Below, in pieces: positions 34,669 to 44,283 of a DNA stretch of 64,000 bases. Made by a program: the position numbers and the translations under genes. The stretch's first letter is position 1. Each line of letters opens with the position of its first letter. The notes under the pieces were generated by a model. It did no database searches. It was given only the letters and a program-made list of their open reading frames with translations, and was not told where the DNA came from. The DNA comes from Lachnospiraceae bacterium C1.1 (GTDB taxonomy: Bacteria > Bacillota > Clostridia > Lachnospirales > Lachnospiraceae): the NCBI GenBank assembly GCA_030434875.1, contig JAUISW010000001.1, positions 2,863,501 to 2,927,500 on the forward strand, read 5' to 3'.

Positions 34669-36797
34669 CCATTCCATCTGAAGCTTACCATTGTCGTATC
34701 GTCAAATTGTGGAGCATCTCCACAGAATTCATTTATATCAGCTTCAACTCGTTCTATTACTTTTTCAGGTTTCGTTTCTTTAGCACTGTTCAGTGCCTCT
34801 ACCATTCTTCCTGTACCATATAGTATCTGATCTGTATTCGTGGCCTCTGCTACGCCATCTGTATAAATAAAGAGGCCTCCGTTTTTATCAAGATCAAACT
34901 CGTAGTCCAAATATTTTGTACCTTCGCAGCCGGCCAGAACAAATCCATGCTTATCCATCATCAGTTCAAAATTGCCGTTTCCGTCCATTACAACCGGATA
35001 CTCATGTCCTGCATTTGCAGCGATCACATGTCCTGTCGACAAAGTAATGATACCGAGCCATGCCGTTACAAAGAAGTCCATGTCATTTCCTTCACAGAGA
35101 AGATTATTTACATCCTCCAATACTTCAGAAGGTTTCGGATTTCCTCCATAAAGGCTTCTGTTTTTCAAATGGATCTTAGCGGTGACCATAAAGAGTGCTG
35201 CAGGCACTCCCTTTCCCGATACATCAGCTATTGAAATAGCCAGATGATCTCCGTCTATCATATAAAAGTCATAGAGATCTCCACCTACTTCTTTGGCAGG
35301 TGTCATTTTAGCAAAAATGTCAAAATCCTTTCTGTCCGGGAATGCAGGGAAGATATTCGGAAGCATATCTGCCTGGATCTGTCTTGCCAGATCCAGCTCT
35401 GCATTAACACGTTCCTTTTCCGCAGTCAGATTCTGTATATCCTGAATATATTGTCCCATGCGCTTAGCCATTGAACAGAACGAATTTGCAAGAGTCTGTA
35501 TTTCATCATTGGTATTTATAGTCCAGTTAAATTTAAGCTGATCGCCCTTTAGCTTCTGAACATTATCAGTAAGCTTTTCAATAGGCTTTACAAGCTTATT
35601 TGCAAGATGATTAGCCATTACTATGGACATTGATGCTACAAAAACAAAGATCAAAAAGATTGCTATGAGCTCTGTTTTAATGATCTCATCAACGCTCTTT
35701 GTCTCAGCTTCACGGTTTTCCTTTAAGGAAGCAAGGAGCTTGGTTGTAGGCTCAGTAACGAGCTTTTCCGGTACGATTGAAACAAATATCCAGCCAACTG
35801 ATTCCACAGGTGAATATGCTGCACAGCAGTTTTCTCCATCGATTTCAAGGATTTCTACTGCACTTTTACCATAAAGTCCTCTCTTTGTAAGATCTAAAAG
35901 TTCGCGGTTCTTATTCCCGCTGCTCAAAAGATTCTTACCAACTTCAAGAGCTCCCGAGTTTCTCGTGGAAAAAATAACATTTCCTTCCTTATCAACAACA
36001 CATGCCGAACCGCCCTCCTCAATTTTGGCGTTCAGCATGAACTTGTCCATATCCTCGAGATATATTCCTGCTCCTGTAACAGCAACTATATCGTCTCCCT
36101 TATAAACCGGATAGGAACACATTATTGTTGCAAGCCCTGTATCATAATCTTTTGTAACGCTGGAAAAATAAACTCCTTTTTCTTCTAAAGCACCTTTGTA
36201 CCAGGGTCTCTCTCTTGGATCCAGGTAACCATAATTGCCGTTTTCATCCCATCGTTCAGAAAGTATCGGTCCTGAAAGAAGCATTAATCCCGATTCCGTT
36301 CCTATATAATCAGCTGCAAGTTCAGGGAATTTAGTGTACATTGCCGCAAGATTCCCTTTAAAATTTGCGATCATGGAGAATTCTTCTTTGATCTTGGGAT
36401 CTTCCAGATTCACATCTTCAGCCCAAAGGAACTGTGCCCCCTCTTTACCTACCATCTCCGGCGTGATCTGTTCTACCTCTGACCTTCCGTATTTGTCCGG
36501 ATTATTATATATGTCAGTTGCAGAATCAGCTATCATTCTTACTGTTGCCGCAAGATCCATCATTTTCATATTTGTTGTATATGCACAGCCAACTGCAGTT
36601 GCATAGAGTCTGGAGCTTATCTGTTTGCGCATGGCTTCTTCGGAATACTCCTCGACCTGTGAGCCCGAATATTCCGCATTATCCCTTAATATCTTACGCA
36701 TCCTGAAAAGCTGCATCATCGTGGCAATTCCTACTGCCAAAAGAGCCAGAATGACTGTAAACATCATCAAACGTAAAATCTTTTTTTTCATAACCAT
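34665..36797 (-). CDS. SpoIIE/RsbU-type PP2C phosphatase with dCache sensor and HAMP
   Basis: 710 residues from ATG 36797, with GGGAAAAAAG upstream. The first membrane helix is followed by an extracellular dCache-like sensor (about 40-370; DPRERPWYKGALEEKGVYFSSV is characteristic). A second helix, a HAMP domain (KLVKPIEKLTDNVQKL) and a PP2C phosphatase complete it. Metal-binding residues lie in EVGGDLYDFYMID, ADVSGKGVPAALFM, LFIYTDGVAEATN and FDDTTMVSF. It likely senses an extracellular ligand and dephosphorylates an anti-sigma-antagonist. No such partner is adjacent. Confidence 0.92.
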   Translation of the reverse strand: MVMKKKILRLMMFTVILALLAVGIATMMQLFRMRKILRDNAEYSGSQVEEYSEEAMRKQISSRLYATAVGCAYTTNMKMMDLAATVRMIADSATDIYNNPDKYGRSEVEQITPEMVGKEGAQFLWAEDVNLEDPKIKEEFSMIANFKGNLAAMYTKFPELAADYIGTESGLMLLSGPILSERWDENGNYGYLDPRERPWYKGALEEKGVYFSSVTKDYDTGLATIMCSYPVYKGDDIVAVTGAGIYLEDMDKFMLNAKIEEGGSACVVDKEGNVIFSTRNSGALEVGKNLLSSGNKNRELLDLTKRGLYGKSAVEILEIDGENCCAAYSPVESVGWIFVSIVPEKLVTEPTTKLLASLKENREAETKSVDEIIKTELIAIFLIFVFVASMSIVMANHLANKLVKPIEKLTDNVQKLKGDQLKFNWTINTNDEIQTLANSFCSMAKRMGQYIQDIQNLTAEKERVNAELDLARQIQADMLPNIFPAFPDRKDFDIFAKMTPAKEVGGDLYDFYMIDGDHLAISIADVSGKGVPAALFMVTAKIHLKNRSLYGGNPKPSEVLEDVNNLLCEGNDMDFFVTAWLGIITLSTGHVIAANAGHEYPVVMDGNGNFELMMDKHGFVLAGCEGTKYLDYEFDLDKNGGLFIYTDGVAEATNTDQILYGTGRMVEALNSAKETKPEKVIERVEADINEFCGDAPQFDDTTMVSFRWNG

Positions 36798-36891
36798 CTT
36801 TTTTCCCAATATTTCTTTGTACACATAAAATTTCACACAATTTTACATCATTATACAGCAAAAATCCTACATCTTCCAGCCAATTCCACAA

Positions 36892-36941
36892 ATAAAAAAA
36901 CAATCTGCTAATGACCGTACTCAATATCAGACTGTTTTTTT
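36892..36941 (-). terminator. Terminator downstream of the PPK2 gene
   Basis: AAAAAAACA-TCTG pairs with CAGA-TGTTTTTTT (one bulge on each side). It lies between the PPK2 gene and the SpoIIE-type gene on the same strand. Confidence 0.75.
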
Positions 36942-36980
36942 ATTGTAATCAGTATTTCTTAGATTGAAAATCTAACCCTA

Positions 36981-38459
36981 TCATTTATTCAAAACCTTTT
37001 TAATCTCTTCTATAACTGTCTTTAGTGCCTTTATCCTTGCATATTTCTTATCTACAGACTCAAGTATATGCCAGGGAGCAAATGCCGTGCTGGTCTTTGA
37101 GATCATCTCATCAACAGCAGTTTCATAGAGGTCCCACTTTTCACGGTTTCTCCAGTCCTCGTCTGTTATCTTCCACTTTTTCTCAGGAGTGTTCTGCCTG
37201 TCGGTAAAACGCTTGAGCTGGGTATCTTTATCGATCTGAACCCAGAATTTGATTATGACTGCTCCCCAGTCGCTTAACTCTTTTTCAAATTCATTGATCT
37301 CATTATAGGCTCTCTGCCAGTCATTCTCAGAGCAGAAACCTTCCAATCTTTCGACCATTACTCTTCCGTACCAGGTACGGTCAAATATCGTTATGTGCCC
37401 TGTCTTTGGAAGCCTTGTCCAGAATCTCCAGAGATAATGCCTTGCCTTCTCATGCGGCTCAGGACTTGCAATAGGCTCAACCAGATAATCTCTTGGATCG
37501 AGAGCCTCTGTTATCCTCTTGATATTTCCGCCCTTTCCTGCAGCATCCCAACCTTCATATGCAATGACAACCGGGATCTTCTTCCTGTAAACCTTATGTC
37601 CGAGCTCTTTTAATTCTTTTTGAAGTTTATCAAGTTCAACCTTATAAGCTTCATCAGTAATAACCTTATCCTCTAAAGATATATCTGAAAGCTTTCCTAT
37701 CTTTTCCATAGGAAAAGTATTCTGAAGGATAGGCACATTCATTTTCTGGTTTGTAAGAGCTATATCAATTCCCTGATTCATGAACCGGAGTACCTGAAGC
37801 TCTGCAGCTTTCTTATCTGTCGCATCTATAATATACCAGGGCGTTCTTGACTCATTGGTATCTTCCAGATAACGTTCAAAAACCTCAAGGCATTTGTCAT
37901 AATTTTTATTTTGCTCAAGGTCTTCTTTATCTACGCGCCATTTTGTATCCTTGCTGCTCTGAAGGTTTTCCAGTCGTTTCTTCTGTTCTTTTTTTGATAT
38001 GTGGAAGAAGAATTTAACTACAAGATATCCATTGTCACATAACTGTCTTTCTATGATATTTATAGAACGTACTCTTTTTTTATAATCCTCTTCACTGATC
38101 TTTCCATCAATCACACCATCAACAACTGCTTCCATCCAGCATGTATCAAAAAATCTGAATTTTCCGGCTTCGGGGATTTCCTTTATATACCTGTAAAGGA
38201 ATGGATATCTTTTCTCCTCGGCACTTGGTTCCCTGTCCATTGTGGCAACCTTGAAAAATCTAGGATCGATATTTCTTATAACACGACCTATTATGGCTCC
38301 CTTTCCGGCAGCGTTCCAGCCCTCAAAGATTACCATCACCGGAAGCTTTGCATCCTTGATCTTCATTTGGGATGCAGAAAGATGCGCCCTCTCTTCTTTA
38401 AGCTTTGCCTTAAGTTCTTCTTCATCTGACAGATCAAACTTCACAAAATCCTTGAGCAT
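36981..38459 (-). CDS. pap: Polyphosphate:AMP phosphotransferase (tandem PPK2 domains)
   Basis: 492 residues with two PPK2 modules. The first has Walker A EGWNAAGKG (near residue 47) but FDTCWMEAV in the lid/B region. The second has EGWDAAGKG (near 305) and the complete FDRTWYGRVMVER. This one-active, one-degenerate arrangement is the two-domain class that phosphorylates AMP to ADP with polyphosphate. It is 13 bp downstream of the EAL gene's stop and may share its transcript. Confidence 0.9.
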   Translation of the reverse strand: MLKDFVKFDLSDEEELKAKLKEERAHLSASQMKIKDAKLPVMVIFEGWNAAGKGAIIGRVIRNIDPRFFKVATMDREPSAEEKRYPFLYRYIKEIPEAGKFRFFDTCWMEAVVDGVIDGKISEEDYKKRVRSINIIERQLCDNGYLVVKFFFHISKKEQKKRLENLQSSKDTKWRVDKEDLEQNKNYDKCLEVFERYLEDTNESRTPWYIIDATDKKAAELQVLRFMNQGIDIALTNQKMNVPILQNTFPMEKIGKLSDISLEDKVITDEAYKVELDKLQKELKELGHKVYRKKIPVVIAYEGWDAAGKGGNIKRITEALDPRDYLVEPIASPEPHEKARHYLWRFWTRLPKTGHITIFDRTWYGRVMVERLEGFCSENDWQRAYNEINEFEKELSDWGAVIIKFWVQIDKDTQLKRFTDRQNTPEKKWKITDEDWRNREKWDLYETAVDEMISKTSTAFAPWHILESVDKKYARIKALKTVIEEIKKVLNK

Positions 38460-38472
38460 GCTGAACCTCCTC

Positions 38473-40170
38473 TTAGTTTTCAGATTCTAATTTGGAATTG
38501 AGTTTTTTCATAAAATCTTCCAAAGGAACCGGTTTTGAATAATAGTATCCCTGTATACTGGTTATATTAAAATGATTGCTGACATAATCAGCCATTTCCT
38601 TATTCTCTATTCCCTCAACGCAAACGTGCGCACCCAAGTCTCTTGCACAGTCTACAATAGCTTTCAGCATTATGCGTTTTGCTCCTTCATTTTCAATATT
38701 ATCTATGAAAAACTTATCTATTTTAATCTGATTGATACTCAGGTCAAATAAAAGGTTAATTGCGGAATAACCTGTTCCAAAATCATCAAGTGAAGTCTGC
38801 ATTCCCAGCTCACGCATAAAATTAATTTTCTCTTTTAATAAGTCCAGATCAAGAAGTTTACATCTCTCTGTAAGCTCCATTCTTACATTCTTTGGGTCTA
38901 CACCGGATTCCTCAATGATAGCTTTAAGATCCTTCTCAAAATCATCCCTTATAAGCTGGGGATATGCCAGGTTTATATTTACTATCAGATCCGGAACCCG
39001 TCTTATAACTTCTTTGGAATCCTCCAGAACTTTCTTTATTATCCAGTTTCCGAGAATATAAAAGGACGAATCTTTTTCAATCCATTCTATAAAGGCAGCC
39101 GGCGGTACTTCTCCGTATTTATCACCATGCCAGCGCAAAAGAGCCTCCATCGAGGTAAGTTTTCCGCTTTTATTGCTGATTATAGGCTGGTATACCATAT
39201 AAAAACCCTCGCAGCCATTAAGGATCGATTCCCGTATTGCATTGTAAACAGACAGTCTGTGTTTATCCTCTGCCATACTGGACTGATTAAATACATTAAG
39301 CTTACAGCTTCCTTCATTCTTTTTGGCTTTTTCCAAGGCAAAAAGCGCACTGGTATACGCAGTCTGGGCATTTATTCCGCTCTCATCCGTATATACAGCT
39401 CCGCCGTAAATATCTATATATACGTTTTTTCCCTCTGCTTCCAATCCATTGATGATATCATTGCGGATATTGTCAAATTCTATTTCACCAAAAGTTTTTA
39501 TGCTTTCATCGCCTATATCAAATGCTTTAAGCATCGCAAATCTCGCAGCTTCCAGCTTAAAGACCATTGCACCGTTTCTGTTATTAAGGGCGATCTCGCC
39601 GACAGTACGAAGAATCTTATTCTCTGTTATATAATCATATTTATTTTTAAGAGAAGAAAAATCTTTTATTTCGAAGATCATAAGAAAATAAGCCTTATTC
39701 TCCAGCTCATATTCTTCCATCTTCTCCATCATATACCTTATCGTAAAGAGCCCCGTCGTAGGCTCTATCGTATCGTTTTTTTCGTAATTCACTACGGTTC
39801 CTGCATAAAAAACAGGTTTTCCCTCTTCGTCTCTTTTAAATTTCGAAAAAGTGGAAACCGTCGTATATTCACCCTTTTTATTTCTGATACGGTAAGGGAT
39901 ACTCAGCTCATCAGTCTCGCCGTCAAGCATTTTTCTGGCGCATTCATTGAACTGATCAAAGTCATCCGGATGTATGAGACTCGTATAATAGCTCAATGCC
40001 TCTGCATCATCCATAACCCTTGATGGCATACCAAAATAGTCCACCATCTCCTGTGACCAGTGAACTTTCATGTTTGTATAGTCAGCGTAAAAGGCATACC
40101 ATCCCTCCCGCTGACTTGAAAAGATCTCAAACAGCTCGTCGAAATAGCGCACCTTGAGAAAATTATCCAT
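38473..40170 (-). CDS. PAS - degenerate GGDEF - EAL c-di-GMP phosphodiesterase
   Basis: 565 residues from the ATG at 40170, spaced seven bases from GGTGG; an ATG two codons earlier is too close. PAS-like sensor (about 15-130, LIHPDDFDQF) and a GGDEF fold whose signature is replaced by EAARFAMLK, so no cyclase activity is expected. The EAL domain has all key residues: SMEALLRW, NINLAYPQL, ELTER, DDFGTGYS, IKIDKFF, VEGIEN, QGYYYSKP. Probably an active phosphodiesterase controlled by its N-terminus; cytosolic, no membrane helices. Confidence 0.93.
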   Translation of the reverse strand: MDNFLKVRYFDELFEIFSSQREGWYAFYADYTNMKVHWSQEMVDYFGMPSRVMDDAEALSYYTSLIHPDDFDQFNECARKMLDGETDELSIPYRIRNKKGEYTTVSTFSKFKRDEEGKPVFYAGTVVNYEKNDTIEPTTGLFTIRYMMEKMEEYELENKAYFLMIFEIKDFSSLKNKYDYITENKILRTVGEIALNNRNGAMVFKLEAARFAMLKAFDIGDESIKTFGEIEFDNIRNDIINGLEAEGKNVYIDIYGGAVYTDESGINAQTAYTSALFALEKAKKNEGSCKLNVFNQSSMAEDKHRLSVYNAIRESILNGCEGFYMVYQPIISNKSGKLTSMEALLRWHGDKYGEVPPAAFIEWIEKDSSFYILGNWIIKKVLEDSKEVIRRVPDLIVNINLAYPQLIRDDFEKDLKAIIEESGVDPKNVRMELTERCKLLDLDLLKEKINFMRELGMQTSLDDFGTGYSAINLLFDLSINQIKIDKFFIDNIENEGAKRIMLKAIVDCARDLGAHVCVEGIENKEMADYVSNHFNITSIQGYYYSKPVPLEDFMKKLNSKLESEN

Positions 40171-40246
40171 ATACATCCACCCTCATAACTTCCTGAAAAT
40201 AATAACAGTTTCCTTTTATATATATCGGACTTATTCTGCTAAAGAT

Positions 40247-40390
40247 TTAGTCCATTTTATAAACAAGCTGATTTTTCCCGTTCTGCTTTCCCTTATATAA
40301 TTTTTTATCTACGTCATCCATCATTGCCTGTATATCCATGTCCGGACTAAAGGCTGTGAGACCGAGTGTAATGGTAACGGTCAGGAATTA
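40247..40390 (-). pseudogene. C-terminal remnant of a GGDEF (diguanylate cyclase) gene
   Basis: The frame reads FLTVTITLGLTAFSP...VDKKLYKGKQNGKNQLVYKMD then stop, the last ~45 residues of a GGDEF domain. A TAA lies immediately upstream in the same frame and no start or GGDEF motif remains. It sits between the ADA-like gene and the EAL gene. Confidence 0.75.
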
Positions 40391-40429
40391 CGAAGCCATA
40401 GGATCAGGCTCTTCAAATTTTTTAACTGA

Positions 40430-42910
40430 TCATTTTTCTGACTTTTTTGCTTTCTTTTTTTCAAATTTTTTCTTTGCTGCCTTTATCGCTTCAACAAGCG
40501 GATTGTCTTCATCAAAAGGATATACATAACCCTGAAGCGCATTGGCTTTTTGTTTGAGATTTCTCGAATGGCTCCAGACGAAAATTGCCGAACGGCCTTT
40601 ACCGTTTTTAGCCTCCTGTATCAGATTTATTGCTGCACTGTTTCCGTCAAAGGCCACTACCATGGACGGGCGTCTTTCGAAGATCTCATAATTAAAGCTC
40701 TTATATGTAGCCATGGCCTGTGATTCCGTAGAAACTCTGATCATAACTCCTGCAGCCTTCAGATTATCAGCCTCTTTTTTACTGATGGCTGCAGGTACCA
40801 TGGCATAGATCCTGAATTTTCTTTCATTGTGTTCAAGCAGGTATTTTTCATATCCCGATAATTTATGTCCTATAACAAAGCAGACTTCGTCCGGATTCAG
40901 ATATTCAAGCATCGCGTCAAGCTGTGCAGCTCCCGCAGGACTGACTCTGGTTGCCCTCTTTTCTGTATTCAGGCTTCCTCCGAGGAGAACCACAGGATAA
41001 CGGTCCCAGCTTATCTCGCTTATATAGTCTTTAAGCTCAGTATTGCTGTCAAGCTTGATCTCTCCGCGTTTAAGCCCCTTGGAGATTTTTACCGTCGTCA
41101 TCTTTTCGAGAAGGACTTCTTCCATATCCCGCTCACCGATGAGCTGAGCAAATTTTGCCTTTTTATCGGAATATGCCTTCTGACCCTCGGTTATTATCTC
41201 ACTTTCCGCATCCTTCATCAGCTTAAGCTCAGCATTCGTAAGTCCCAGCATTTTTTCAAGCGAAAGCTCTTCATCGATCGAGGTCGTGCCGTAAAGAGCC
41301 GCCCCGTCCGTTCCCTGTACGCATCTTATCCCCTGCTTTAAGTATTGCTTTAGCGGATGCTTTTCAAGTGAATTTAAGTTGTTGAGGCGCACGTTACTGG
41401 TAAGCTGGAATTCAAGCACCACATTGTTTTTCTTAAGCTCTGCCAGTACTTCTTTTCCCTTTTTTGAAGTTATGCTGTAGGTATAAAGTCCATGACCAAG
41501 CCGTATTCTGGGCACAGGCTGTCCCGGTGCTAAAGAGTCAACTACACAGGAGATACTGTGGGAAATATTGTCTTTCTGCCCATCATTTTCTCCAGCATGG
41601 ACTCTTATAACAAAGCTCGGGTCTGCTGCCGCGATTTTTACCAATTCCTTAAACGCAGGCTTGAGAGTGATTATATCGTTTATTTCCTCACCGACAAAAT
41701 CACATCCTGCCACATAGGGATCAAGTGCCGTAGCCCTTAAAACTTCCAGGTTCTGCTCTATATAATCGGCCGGTGTGACCGCGTCCTTTACAATAGTCAA
41801 TGGGATTCTTCTCATTGCTGCGAGGAATCTGATCATGACGCCTGTTTCCTGATAGATACTGGGCATTACATCATGTACCTGTCTCAGCATTTCGATCGAC
41901 TCATATTTTTTCACGAGTGTCGTATCACTTATTTCTGCATAGCAGACACCCTGGCGTTTATAATTGCGGGCAATCCAGAGAAGTTTATCCTGAAAGAGCG
42001 TATTTACGCAGTATTCCGGTCTTTCCTTATCTTTAAGCATCTGCTTTAGGGCAGATTTGACGTCCTCATCCGGTATCTGCTCTATTCTGTCGAGCTCGAT
42101 CTTTTCCTCACTCTCTTTGCCTTTACAGAAAACATATCGATAGAGATAAACTTTCTCAAGATTCGTGAACACTGCCTGACCGTCCTTTATGATCGCCAGG
42201 GATCCGCGGATCTTTACTATGTTCATCTCCGCATTATCAAGATTATTTAATATGAGATCTGCGAAATTTATAAACGTATTGTCATTTATCCTTCTGTCCA
42301 GATATTTTCCCTTAAGGTCAGAAGCAACAAACTGTCTTGCAACCTTTTCTCTCTGGATATTTAATTTTTCCCACTGGGACTCTGTGAGTTTTAGGTCGAG
42401 TTTTTTGACATAGTAAAGCGGGTATCTGATCTGATGATAGATACCGAGCGCTATAAGTATGTCTCCGGTCAGATTGCCGTTCATATGTGTATGCAGATCT
42501 GACCTGAATTTCAGATCTTTTCTGACGTAGGTCTTAAAAATCGTCTTATCCGGATCGAGCCTAAAATCCTTTGTCTGGCTCATAAGTGTCTTGGCTATCG
42601 CCGGAATGGCAGCCTTCATTTCCACTCTTCCATCCGGATATATGGATGCCATCTCTGTCTGTCCAAGCTTGAAGATATAGCTTTCTTCATTAGCTGCATC
42701 AACAAAGCAGGGGACTTCACCCTTTATAATGAGCATTCCGTTCTCATCTTTAGAAAGAGGGAGTTTACAGATCCTTGCAAGATTTCTGATAAGATTTCCC
42801 GTACTGTGATTTGGTGTCGTAAGCGAATAAAAAAGTCTGTCCAGGTCTTTATAAAGACTGACTATGATATCTTTTTCGTTATCGAGAAAAAAACATGTAA
42901 AATAGGTCAT
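40430..42910 (-). CDS. Adenosine deaminase-like metallohydrolase fused to a C-terminal SLOG-like domain
   Basis: 826 residues, more than twice a normal adenosine deaminase (~340). Metal-site motifs of the ADA family: SDLHTHMNGNLT near residue 137, IRVHAGEN near 450, RLGHGLYTY near 480, LTSNVRLNN and QGTDGAAL near 545. The second Asp of the usual TDDP is Gly. From about 640 a Rossmann-like region begins (YPVVLLGGSLNTEKRA; CFVIGHKLSGYEKYLLE; IYAMVPAAIS), reminiscent of SLOG/LOG nucleotide-binding domains. The C-terminus is lysine-rich. GAAAGGATT precedes ATG. The true substrate is unknown. It follows a helical 198-aa protein by 44 bp. Confidence 0.75.
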   Translation of the reverse strand: MTYFTCFFLDNEKDIIVSLYKDLDRLFYSLTTPNHSTGNLIRNLARICKLPLSKDENGMLIIKGEVPCFVDAANEESYIFKLGQTEMASIYPDGRVEMKAAIPAIAKTLMSQTKDFRLDPDKTIFKTYVRKDLKFRSDLHTHMNGNLTGDILIALGIYHQIRYPLYYVKKLDLKLTESQWEKLNIQREKVARQFVASDLKGKYLDRRINDNTFINFADLILNNLDNAEMNIVKIRGSLAIIKDGQAVFTNLEKVYLYRYVFCKGKESEEKIELDRIEQIPDEDVKSALKQMLKDKERPEYCVNTLFQDKLLWIARNYKRQGVCYAEISDTTLVKKYESIEMLRQVHDVMPSIYQETGVMIRFLAAMRRIPLTIVKDAVTPADYIEQNLEVLRATALDPYVAGCDFVGEEINDIITLKPAFKELVKIAAADPSFVIRVHAGENDGQKDNISHSISCVVDSLAPGQPVPRIRLGHGLYTYSITSKKGKEVLAELKKNNVVLEFQLTSNVRLNNLNSLEKHPLKQYLKQGIRCVQGTDGAALYGTTSIDEELSLEKMLGLTNAELKLMKDAESEIITEGQKAYSDKKAKFAQLIGERDMEEVLLEKMTTVKISKGLKRGEIKLDSNTELKDYISEISWDRYPVVLLGGSLNTEKRATRVSPAGAAQLDAMLEYLNPDEVCFVIGHKLSGYEKYLLEHNERKFRIYAMVPAAISKKEADNLKAAGVMIRVSTESQAMATYKSFNYEIFERRPSMVVAFDGNSAAINLIQEAKNGKGRSAIFVWSHSRNLKQKANALQGYVYPFDEDNPLVEAIKAAKKKFEKKKAKKSEK

Positions 42911-42954
42911 ATCGCAATCCTTTCGACTATTGATAACTTATTATTATATATCAA

Positions 42955-43551
42955 TCAGCCGTCATTCATCAATTCCGAAGGTGCTGCTTCTACTGCAGCT
43001 GAAACTTCTGCAGACATATCCGGCAGGGCACCTGCGGCCTCTGCTCCCTCTGCGGCTGCTTCGGGATCGTATTCTCCGCCCTCTTCGTCCCAAAGAGAAT
43101 CGTATTCTTTTCGTTTCTTTTTTATCTGAGCCATCATAGCCTGCGCCTGTTTTGCCGTGGCATAGAGATCCTTATCATATTCCATAACCTTTTTTTCATC
43201 AGTGTAGGGTACTTTATCCCCGGCACACATTCTGGCAACTGTTGTCAGAATCTTTCCCATCGTTGCAGCATATCCCGTTTCGGGATCAGCCTCAGCGCGC
43301 GCCACCTCAGCGTTCCAGGCCGCCGTATACTGCATCTGAAGGTCATCTAGAATTTCCTGATTTTTTTTGAAAACTGCCTCAACTGCTTCCGCTGAGAGCT
43401 GAAGTGTTGCCGCCTCATCAGAGAATTTCTGCTCTCCTGTGCTCTCGAATTTCTTTTCTGCTGCTTCCTTCTGCTTTGCAAGTTTTCTTTTCTGACTCAC
43501 AAGCTGCTGCCGGTATCCTCTGTAAATTGGTATAGCATCTCCTAGTTTCAT
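42955..43551 (-). CDS. Helical hypothetical protein upstream of the ADA-like gene
   Basis: 198 residues from ATG 43551 (MKLGDAIPIYRGYRQQL) with GGAGGTG seven bases upstream. Mostly charged alpha helix with coiled-coil character (about 12-100 and 135-165), then an acidic Ala/Glu-rich C-terminus (about 165-198). No signal peptide or membrane helix and no family recognised. It is directly upstream of the ADA-SLOG-like gene on the same strand and is likely its operon partner. A strong A-family repeat sits upstream. Confidence 0.7.
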   Translation of the reverse strand: MKLGDAIPIYRGYRQQLVSQKRKLAKQKEAAEKKFESTGEQKFSDEAATLQLSAEAVEAVFKKNQEILDDLQMQYTAAWNAEVARAEADPETGYAATMGKILTTVARMCAGDKVPYTDEKKVMEYDKDLYATAKQAQAMMAQIKKKRKEYDSLWDEEGGEYDPEAAAEGAEAAGALPDMSAEVSAAVEAAPSELMNDG

Positions 43552-43667
43552 GCGCAGCACCTCCTTGTCTGCTTCAAAAATTGAATTCCTTTTCAACTTA
43601 AACTACCTTATTGCATAAATTCAGAAACTAGTCCTTATCATATTTATCGGCAGGATTTGAAAAAATA

Positions 43668-43819
43668 TAATGACTTTTCGCCACTTCGTGCCTCAAAGTC
43701 ATGCAAACAGGCCATTTAAATGCAGCTGCGCTGCGGACCTGTTTGACACATGTTAAAGTTTATCATACGGAACCCGCAGTAAATGCGGATTCCTGCAATT
43801 AAGTCACCAAAACATATAC
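43668..43819. repeat. Three-hairpin dispersed repeat, copy A3
   Basis: Same order as A1: ATGACTTT/AAAGTCAT, CAAACAGGCC paired with GGACCTGTTTG (one mismatch), and GGAACCCGCA/TGCGGATTCC. It ends ACCAAAACATATACTTT. It opens a 755-bp gene-free stretch (43552-44306) filled with inverted repeats. Confidence 0.9.
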
Positions 43820-43854
43820 TTTTTTGTTCTGGTTTATCTCCTGTTGTGTTGTTC

Positions 43855-43981
43855 GGATAATCTGTTTCCAACGAGGGACGCTTTCGCTGCAAAAGAAAAA
43901 TCGCAGCGGTACTAGTTCCGCAAAGAACGCGGAACAAGGACCGGCGTTTTTCATGACCCCTCTTTTGGAAACAGATTATCC
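43855..43981. repeat. 127-bp element with 17-bp perfect terminal inverted repeats
   Basis: GGATAATCTGTTTCCAA at the left end is exactly reverse-complementary to TTGGAAACAGATTATCC at the right end. Inner short stems (CGCAGC..., TTCCGC/GCGGAA) are present. No ORF. Miniature inverted-repeat element or large RNA hairpin. Confidence 0.75.
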
Positions 43982-44030
43982 TCGCAACTTACGCTTACAT
44001 AAAAATTTACATTTCATAAATACAAAGAAC

Positions 44031-44064
44031 AGCCGGAAGATTAATAAAAAATAATCTTCCGGCT
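44031..44064. terminator. Perfect 13-bp stem, possible terminator
   Basis: AGCCGGAAGATTA pairs with TAATCTTCCGGCT around an A-rich loop. No long T tract follows, so terminator function is uncertain. Confidence 0.45.
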
Positions 44065-44088
44065 GATCTTGTCAACCGAAGCCGCGAA

Positions 44089-44208
44089 CCTCAAATGTTC
44101 CTAAAGAGGATTGTGCGAGACGCCGGCACTTATGCCGCGTTTTTTGCGGCATTAGGTACCGCTGCGTCGGATCCCAAAGCGAGAGCGTTCCTCGTAGGAA
44201 CTTTGAGG
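44089..44208. repeat. 120-bp inverted-repeat element upstream of repeat A4
   Basis: CCTCAAATGTTCCTA at the left is the near-perfect complement of TAGGAACTTTGAGG at the right. Inner stems include GCCGC-TTTTTT-GCGGC. It is immediately followed by CGAACGGCGTAACAGGCGAAG and partial repeat A4. Confidence 0.65.
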
Positions 44209-44245
44209 CGAACGGCGTAACAGGCGAAGTCCCGAAAACAAAAAC

Positions 44246-44283
44246 CTATGACTTTTCGTCACTACGTGCCTCAAAGTCATACT
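44246..44283. repeat. Partial A-family repeat (hairpin 1 only), copy A4
   Basis: ATGACTTTTCGTCACTACGT...CAAAGTCAT matches hairpin 1 of A1-A3; hairpins 2 and 3 are missing. It lies just downstream of the bioB stop. Confidence 0.8.

Noticed and set aside
39127..40023. 298-aa open frame on the plus strand opposite the EAL gene
   Set aside because: It lies wholly antisense to a clear PAS-GGDEF-EAL protein, has no ribosome site and its composition is that of reverse-complemented coding sequence.
40430..42910. RADAR defence system (RdrB)
   Set aside because: Size and ADA motifs are suggestive, but no RdrA-like ATPase is adjacent and the C-terminal SLOG-like region is not part of the described RdrB. 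Kept only as a possible nucleotide-related system.
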